Shown here: piece by piece, positions 30,045-35,086 of the stretch | Layout of the letters: each line of letters starts with the position of its first letter | How positions within the stretch are numbered: position 1 is the first letter of the stretch | DNA from: Peribacillus acanthi | GTDB lineage: Bacteria; Bacillota; Bacilli; Bacillales; DSM-1321 | Direction: 5' to 3' | Assembly (NCBI RefSeq): GCF_003073175.1 | Contig: NZ_QBBX01000004.1 | Span: 146,441-181,526 of the forward strand | Length of the DNA: 35,086 bases | Program-made: the position numbers and the translations under genes | Notes under the pieces: generated by a model | Databases searched by the model: none | Seen by the model: only the letters and a program-made list of their open reading frames with translations | Told to the model about the DNA's origin: nothing

Positions 30045-31142
30045 TCAATTCTTAGTACTAATTTCTTTAATTAGAGAATGAACCCTATCTGCTGCATCCG
30101 GAATGCCTTGCGCTTTAGCAGCTTCCTTCATTTGATTTAATTCTTCATGGTTCATTAAAATCGAGTCAATGGTGGTAACCAATTGTTTTCCTGTTAAATC
30201 TTTTTCTAATACCAATTTCGCAGCTCCGTGGTCTGATAATGCACGGGCGTTCTTTTCCTGATGGTTATTTGTTACATATGGACTTGGAACTAAAATACTT
30301 GGGATGCCAAGCGCTGTCAATTCAGCCAACGTGGTAGCACCAGCTCGAGCCACTGTTAAATCCACCCCAGCCAATACTTCTGGCATATTATGAACAAATG
30401 GTTTGATTACAACATTTTCAGGATTACCAATCAAATTAATTTCTTTAGCGACTGAATCATAATGAATATCTCCTGTTATATACAGGACTTGATAGGGTTT
30501 TCCTCCTAATTCGGCCATCACTTTTAATACAGCTTCATTTATCGGACGTGCCCCGCGGCTACCTCCCACTATAAGGACTGTTGCTCGATTAGGATCTAAG
30601 CCTACAGATTCTATCCCCTTTCTACCATCACGATTCAATACTTCAGAAGCACGTGGGTTCCCAGTCAAGACAGTCTTTTCTGAAGGGAAATATTTTCTAG
30701 CTTCTTCAAAACAAATGGCAATTTTGGACGCATATTTGCTTAAAAATTTATTTGTAAGTCCTGGTACACTATTTTGTTCGTGTATGATTGTAGGAATCCC
30801 TAATTTTGCAGCTGCATATACTACTGGACCACAAACATACCCACCAGTCCCTATTACCACATCTGCCCTAAATTCCTTTAATAGCTTCTTACTATCTGCC
30901 ACACCTTTTATAAAACGAACAATGGTTTTTATATTATCAAAAGAGATCTTTCGTTTAAACCCTGTGATATGTATCGACTTAAAGGTAATATTTTCCCGAG
31001 GAACAAGGCTACTTTCAAGACCTTTTTCCGTTCCGATATATAAAAATGTACAGTCTTTATGTTTTTTCTTAATTTCTCTTATTAATGCAAGTGCTGGATA
31101 TATATGACCGCCTGTTCCACCACCACTAACTACGATTCTCAT
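30045..31142 (-). CDS. murG: UDP-GlcNAc:lipid I N-acetylglucosaminyltransferase
   Basis: Adds GlcNAc to lipid I to make lipid II on the inner membrane face (GT28 family). The N-terminal glycine loop [14 protein letters not shown] (7-20) and the second loop [17 protein letters not shown] are clear. The UDP-GlcNAc site is seen in [21 protein letters not shown] and [12 protein letters not shown] frame open to 31247 adds 35 codons of unrelated Cys-rich sequence, so the ATG at 31142 (365 aa) with AGGGGTGA upstream is used. Confidence 0.97.
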   Translation of the reverse strand: MRIVVSGGGTGGHIYPALALIREIKKKHKDCTFLYIGTEKGLESSLVPRENITFKSIHITGFKRKISFDNIKTIVRFIKGVADSKKLLKEFRADVVIGTGGYVCGPVVYAAAKLGIPTIIHEQNSVPGLTNKFLSKYASKIAICFEEARKYFPSEKTVLTGNPRASEVLNRDGRKGIESVGLDPNRATVLIVGGSRGARPINEAVLKVMAELGGKPYQVLYITGDIHYDSVAKEINLIGNPENVVIKPFVHNMPEVLAGVDLTVARAGATTLAELTALGIPSILVPSPYVTNNHQEKNARALSDHGAAKLVLEKDLTGKQLVTTIDSILMNHEELNQMKEAAKAQGIPDAADRVHSLIKEISTKN

Positions 31143-31320
31143 TTTGTCACCCCTGAAATAATAAACTACTGTCTTTAAGAGACGTAATTTCTTTATCTGT
31201 AATATAGGACAATAACGTCTGGAACATGTGTTATTACATCCATGCAATCTAGGTTTTTCCCTCTTCTACTATATTCTAAACCGCATTTTTATTCCACTTT
31301 ATTCTTAAATTACTACCAGA

Positions 31321-31350
31321 ATCATACTAAAAATAATGAAGAAGTCACAA
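31321..31350 (-). promoter_or_regulatory. Putative sigma-A promoter of murG
   Basis: TTGTGA (31350-31345), 18-bp spacer, TATGAT (31326-31321, 5 of 6). It lies in the 434-bp spoVE-murG gap (31143-31576), which is AT-rich and contains no credible gene: the open frame there is the unrelated extension of murG. A promoter is expected because a strong hairpin ends the spoVE transcript. Confidence 0.5.
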
Positions 31351-31498
31351 GTTGGTATATTATTTCGATATAACAATAAATTGTATTACACAAGGGAATA
31401 TGGTCTTTGATACATAGACCTAGATGTTGGCTTCCTCAATTATTAGCATTCAATAAATCTAGTGTAAACAGCTTACCTCATTTTACCTAGCCAAAAGA

Positions 31499-31550
31499 AA
31501 TGAGAGTGACTCAAAAGTTGACTTTAGCAACCTTTTGAGTCACCCTCATT
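31499..31550 (-). terminator. Long hairpin terminator after spoVE, similar to the IS end
   Basis: Nearly perfect 22-bp stem (arms 31528-31550 and 31499-31520, one bulged base) with a 7-base loop, then TTCTTTT. It begins 26 nt past the spoVE stop. The 5' arm contains GAGGGTGACTCAAAAGG, almost the same as the right terminal repeat of the IS at 23543 (GAGGCTGACTCAAAAGG). Confidence 0.8.
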
Positions 31551-31576
31551 GGAGGCTGAATAGATTTCTCAAACCT

Positions 31577-32677
31577 TTAATACCTTGCATACCTACTTAT
31601 GTTCAATAGAACCCCTATTGCCATTAGCATAAGCGTCAATGAAGAACCTCCATAGCTTAAAAATGGTAACGTTATTCCTGTAACTGGTATTAACCCCGTT
31701 ACAACCCCAATATTAATCATAACTTGTATCGCGACCATCGCAATAATCCCAACTGCCAAGAAGCTACCATATAAGTCAGGCGCACCAAGGGCAATGCGAA
31801 TTCCCCGCCACAGCAATAATGCAAATAACAAAATAACGAAAGATCCTCCAATAAACCCTAGTTCTTCTGACAATATCGCAAATATGAAATCTGTCTGAGG
31901 TTCCGGCAAGTAGAAGAATTTTTGCCTACTCTGGCCTAATCCTAGTCCGAATAATCCTCCAGGTCCAATCGCCAATAATGATTGAATCATTTGGAAACCA
32001 CTGCCTAATGGATCTTCCCACGGATCTAAAAATGATGTTATTCGCTTTATCCTATATGGAGCTGATATTATTAGCCCTATAAAACCTACAACACCAATTA
32101 GCCCTAAGCCAACGAAGTGACTAATTCTGGCACCAGAAATAAAAATCATGACCACACAAGTCCCTACCATGACTGTTCCTGTACCCAAATCCGGCTGTAA
32201 CATTATCATCCCAAAAGCTAGAAAAACTATTGAGAGTGAAGGCACTAACCCTTTTTTAAACGATGTTATATACTTTTGTCGTTCAGATAGGAATTTTGCC
32301 AAAAATGCAATCATGGCTAATTTCATAAACTCAGATGGTTGGATTGCAAAAGCTCCCACTCCAATCCAACTTCTAGAACCATTTCTCCAAACCCCAATAC
32401 CCGGAATTAACACTAGTACTAGCAATACAAAACAAATGATAATAATTACTTTTGCCCATGTTCGCCACGTCCAATAATCAATGTTCATGATAAAAAACAT
32501 TGCCAAAATACCGACACCTGCAAACAGAATTTGCCTTTTTGCAAAAAAGAATGAATCGTCAAATTTGTAGGTAGCCCATATTGCAGAGGCGCTATAGACC
32601 ATGATTAACCCAATAGAAAGTAAGGATAAAGTGACGATAATTAATATGAAATCTGGATTTGATTTTTTTAAGGGCAC
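31577..32677 (-). CDS. spoVE: SEDS-family lipid II polymerase/flippase-like protein SpoVE
   Basis: Polytopic SEDS protein (about ten membrane segments) needed for spore cortex peptidoglycan synthesis with SpoVD. SEDS motifs are NGSRSWI, QPSEFMKLA, FFYLPEPQTDFIFAILSEELGF (with its catalytic-type Glu/Asp) and the C-terminal SYGGSSL. Over most of its length it matches the B. subtilis SpoVE sequence I recall. Length 366 aa. The GTG start has AGAGGTG upstream. A SigE promoter is expected in the 241-bp murD-spoVE gap, but I found only a weak CATAAAAC-like -10. Confidence 0.95.
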   Translation of the reverse strand: MPLKKSNPDFILIIVTLSLLSIGLIMVYSASAIWATYKFDDSFFFAKRQILFAGVGILAMFFIMNIDYWTWRTWAKVIIIICFVLLVLVLIPGIGVWRNGSRSWIGVGAFAIQPSEFMKLAMIAFLAKFLSERQKYITSFKKGLVPSLSIVFLAFGMIMLQPDLGTGTVMVGTCVVMIFISGARISHFVGLGLIGVVGFIGLIISAPYRIKRITSFLDPWEDPLGSGFQMIQSLLAIGPGGLFGLGLGQSRQKFFYLPEPQTDFIFAILSEELGFIGGSFVILLFALLLWRGIRIALGAPDLYGSFLAVGIIAMVAIQVMINIGVVTGLIPVTGITLPFLSYGGSSLTLMLMAIGVLLNISRYARY

Positions 32678-32918
32678 GACCGTTACACCTCTAGTCTAGA
32701 TTAGAGCTTGTTTTATGTAAGAAAAACAAAAAGAAGCGGACTCATCACAATGTAGAAACACCTATTCCATCAAAGATTGTCTCTTAAATGGTTTGTGAAT
32801 TCTGAACACTGCTGGGTCAGCTTCTTTATCTTAGATGTCTTCAAAGTTGAATGCATAAGAGACGTAGCTTCCATTTAGTCTCTAGTAACTGTTTGCTGCC
32901 CCGGACGAATACAAGCTC

Positions 32919-34271
32919 TTAATTCAGTTTATGCACAGCCTCCATAAACATGTCTCCTCGAACTTCAAAAGTTTTATACTGATCCCAGCTTGCACAAGCC
33001 GGTGATAATAAGATTGTATCTCCAGGATCTGAAAGTTCGAATGCGACTGGAACAGCCTTTTCAACATTATCGACATTTTTTATATTAGTTATTCCTACTT
33101 CTTTTGCCACTCGCTCAATTTTTTTAGCCGTTTGCCCAAATGTCACTACTGCTTTTACATTAGCTAAAGCTGGCTTAAGTTCATCAAATTCATTTCCACG
33201 ATCAAGACCACCCGCCAACAAAATCACTGGTTCTTCAAATGAAGATAAAGCTTTTGTTGCCGCTAATATATTCGTTGCTTTTGAATCATTATAGAACTTA
33301 CGGTCCGCAATCGTTGCTACATATTGCAGTCTATGTTTTACACCGTGGAAGGTTTCTAATACTTCCAAGATTGCATGGTTGTCAACACCTTTTAGTTTAC
33401 TGACAGCAACTGCTGCTAGGATATTCTCTAGGTTGTGTTTCCCAGGCAATGCAATATCCGTAACGGAAAGAATCTTCTCCCCACGAAACATCACATTTCC
33501 ATCCTGCACATAAGCACCGTTCCCTACGATGGTTTCTGTTGAAAATGGTACATGCTCTGCTTTCGAATGGATAACTAGTTCCCTTACATCGGTTTGGTCG
33601 GCATTATAGACAATATAGTCATCCTCTGTCTGATTCAACGTTATGTTCCCTTTTGCTTGCGCATACTCCTGCTTACTGGAATGATAATCTAAATGAGCAT
33701 CATAAAGGTTAGTGATAACAGCAATGGAAGGTCTGAATTCTTCGATCCCCATTAGTTGAAAAGAAGATAGTTCAATTACTATATTATTGGAGAATTCGGC
33801 ATTTTCTGCTACACCTGACGCAACAGTCCCAATATTTCCAGCGATTAACGGTTTTTTTCCGCCTTTATCCAACATTTCATGAATTAAAGTGGTCGTTGTT
33901 GTTTTTCCATTCGTTCCTGTAATCCCTATGAATGGGGCTTCGCTAATAAGATAAGCCAGTTCCACTTCCGTATAGACTGGGATTCCTTTATTTATCGCAC
34001 CTTCTACTAAAGGATTGGTATAAGGGATACCTGGGTTTTTGACGATAAATTGAAAACCTTCATCTAGTAGTTCGATTGGGTGGTCCCCACAAATCACTTT
34101 GATTCCTTGCTCCAATAACCCTTGAGCTTCTGGATTTTCCGAAATGGGCTTTTTATCGTTTACCGTCACAAAAGCTCCTAATTTATGCAACAAAGTAGCA
34201 GCTGATACCCCACTCTTTGCGAGACCGAGCACCAATACTTTTTTTCGTAGAAATTTAGTAGTTTCCTTCAA
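32919..34271 (-). CDS. murD: UDP-N-acetylmuramoyl-L-alanine:D-glutamate ligase
   Basis: Cytoplasmic Mur ligase adding D-Glu to UDP-MurNAc-L-Ala. The N-terminal Rossmann domain ([18 protein letters not shown]) is followed by the ATP P-loop GTNGKTTTT (119-127). Later motifs include [32 protein letters not shown] and SPACASWDQ. Length 450 aa is normal. The start is a TTG immediately after the mraY stop (TAATTG), with AGAGGTG upstream inside mraY; this agrees with the family N-terminus and implies coupling. Confidence 0.96.
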   Translation of the reverse strand: MKETTKFLRKKVLVLGLAKSGVSAATLLHKLGAFVTVNDKKPISENPEAQGLLEQGIKVICGDHPIELLDEGFQFIVKNPGIPYTNPLVEGAINKGIPVYTEVELAYLISEAPFIGITGTNGKTTTTTLIHEMLDKGGKKPLIAGNIGTVASGVAENAEFSNNIVIELSSFQLMGIEEFRPSIAVITNLYDAHLDYHSSKQEYAQAKGNITLNQTEDDYIVYNADQTDVRELVIHSKAEHVPFSTETIVGNGAYVQDGNVMFRGEKILSVTDIALPGKHNLENILAAVAVSKLKGVDNHAILEVLETFHGVKHRLQYVATIADRKFYNDSKATNILAATKALSSFEEPVILLAGGLDRGNEFDELKPALANVKAVVTFGQTAKKIERVAKEVGITNIKNVDNVEKAVPVAFELSDPGDTILLSPACASWDQYKTFEVRGDMFMEAVHKLN

Positions 34272-35086
34272 TTATAACCACACCTCTAAATAGATTCCTA
34301 ATACAGCAAATAACAGGCCGACAGTCCAAAATGTAACTACGACCCTCCACTCTGACCAACCTACTAATTCATAGTGATGGTGCAGTGGACTCATTTTAAA
34401 AATTCGTTTCCCTGTCATTTTAAATGAAGCAACCTGTAACATAACTGACAATGTTTCAATAACGAATACTCCACCAATAATTACAAGTAACAATTCCAAA
34501 TCGGTTAATAATGCGACGGTAGCCAATGCCCCACCTAATGCAAGAGAACCAGTATCACCCATGAAGACCTTTGCTGGATGGGCGTTAAAGACTAAGAAGC
34601 CTAAAACAGCGCCGACGACCGCAACCGAAAATAGTGCAACGTCGTATTGGGATTGATTCCAAGCTAATACAGCATATGCGCCAAATGCAATGGCAGCAGT
34701 ACCTGAAACTAAACCATCCAATCCATCGGTTAAATTGACTGCATTGGAAAATCCTACTTGCCAAAAAATGATGAATACGACATACAGCCATCCAATATTC
34801 AATTCTAAATCAGTTCCAGGAATCCCGATGTGTGGTAGAAACCCTTCTGTATCCTTATAAATCCAATAAAAAATAATAGCGATAACTATTTGGCCAATCA
34901 GTTTTTGTAGGGAAGTCAACCCTAAATTACGCTTCATTACTACTTTAATAAAATCATCTAAAAATCCTAACAAACCAAAGCCTAATGTAACGAATAACAA
35001 TAGGTACATTTTAGTGGACGGCTCGGAGAATTTCCCAATCATGACTAAGGTCGAAATGGTCACCGAAATTAAGATGACAATCCCAC
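34272..35086 (-). CDS. mraY: Phospho-MurNAc-pentapeptide transferase (partial, 5' end beyond the right edge)
   Basis: Transfers phospho-MurNAc-pentapeptide from UDP to undecaprenyl phosphate, making lipid I. About 271 C-terminal residues are in the window; compared with a usual 324 aa about 50 N-terminal residues lie outside. The frame stays open to the edge ([19 protein letters not shown]), so the internal GTG at 35063 is not the start. The catalytic Asp pair is in [10 protein letters not shown], the Mg site in NLTDGLDGL, and the [11 protein letters not shown] loop is present. Multiple membrane segments. Followed directly by murD. Confidence 0.97.
   Translation of the reverse strand, partial: GIVILISVTISTLVMIGKFSEPSTKMYLLLFVTLGFGLLGFLDDFIKVVMKRNLGLTSLQKLIGQIVIAIIFYWIYKDTEGFLPHIGIPGTDLELNIGWLYVVFIIFWQVGFSNAVNLTDGLDGLVSGTAAIAFGAYAVLAWNQSQYDVALFSVAVVGAVLGFLVFNAHPAKVFMGDTGSLALGGALATVALLTDLELLLVIIGGVFVIETLSVMLQVASFKMTGKRIFKMSPLHHHYELVGWSEWRVVVTFWTVGLLFAVLGIYLEVWL

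Noticed and set aside
31176-31186. TAAGAGACGTA also present at about 32855-32865
   Set aside because: Eleven shared bases in two AT-rich gaps flanking spoVE; no structure or further copies, so probably chance.
31143-31247. Upstream extension of murG (35 codons)
   Set aside because: Unrelated Cys-rich sequence with no ribosome-binding site; the ATG at 31142 matches the family.
32678-32918. SigE promoter for spoVE
   Set aside because: Expected from B. subtilis, but only a weak CATAAAAC-like -10 is present and no matching -35 at proper spacing, so no feature is claimed.

Overview
The window is a chromosomal segment of a low-GC, endospore-forming Firmicute of the Bacillaceae. It reads almost wholly leftward (minus strand) through the division/cell-wall, sporulation-sigma and pyrimidine loci in the order known from Bacillus subtilis: mraY-murD-spoVE-murG-murB-divIB-ylxW-ylxX-sbp-ftsA-ftsZ, then spoIIGA-sigE-sigG, ylmC-ylmD-ylmE-sepF-ylmG-ylmH-divIVA, ileS-lspA-ylyB, and pyrR-pyrP-pyrB-pyrC-carA-carB. 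Proteins such as SpoVE, SigG, FtsA, PyrR and MurD align closely with my memory of the B. subtilis proteins. I cannot assign a genus. mraY is cut by the right edge and carB by the left edge.

Right part (35086 to 23615): lipid II synthesis (MraY, MurD, MurG, MurB), the elongation/sporulation SEDS protein SpoVE, divisome proteins DivIB, FtsA and FtsZ, and small conserved proteins YlxW, YlxX and Sbp. I see a SigH-type promoter before ftsA, a sigma-A-type promoter candidate before murG, a strong hairpin after spoVE that resembles an insertion-sequence end, and a tandem hairpin/terminator just before divIB.

Accessory island (about 19.8 to 23.55 kb): where B. subtilis carries bpr, this genome has a GNAT acetyltransferase on the plus strand, an alpha/beta hydrolase divergent from an ArsR-like regulator with a perfect palindromic operator between them, and an internally deleted IS1182-type element with both ends intact and a GC-rich repeat. 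This is the only clearly non-syntenic part.

Middle part (19.7 to 12.7 kb): the sporulation cascade. A spoIIG promoter with a 22-bp spacer drives spoIIGA (pro-SigE protease) and sigE. sigG follows with its own SigF-type promoter and a TTG start. The ylm cluster and divIVA (septum positioning and FtsZ anchoring) come next. ylmA is absent.

Left part (12.7 kb to 1): ileS under a T-box riboswitch with an isoleucine AUC specifier, lspA (ylyA is absent), pseudouridine synthase ylyB, and the pyr operon. The pyr operon has one sigma-A promoter and three PyrR-controlled attenuators, before pyrR, pyrP and pyrB. No rRNA, tRNA, CRISPR array or prophage was seen. I found no clearly new defence or metabolic system. 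The best candidates for novelty are the hydrolase/regulator pair, the deleted IS with its GC-rich repeat, and the IS-end-like terminator in the cell-wall cluster.
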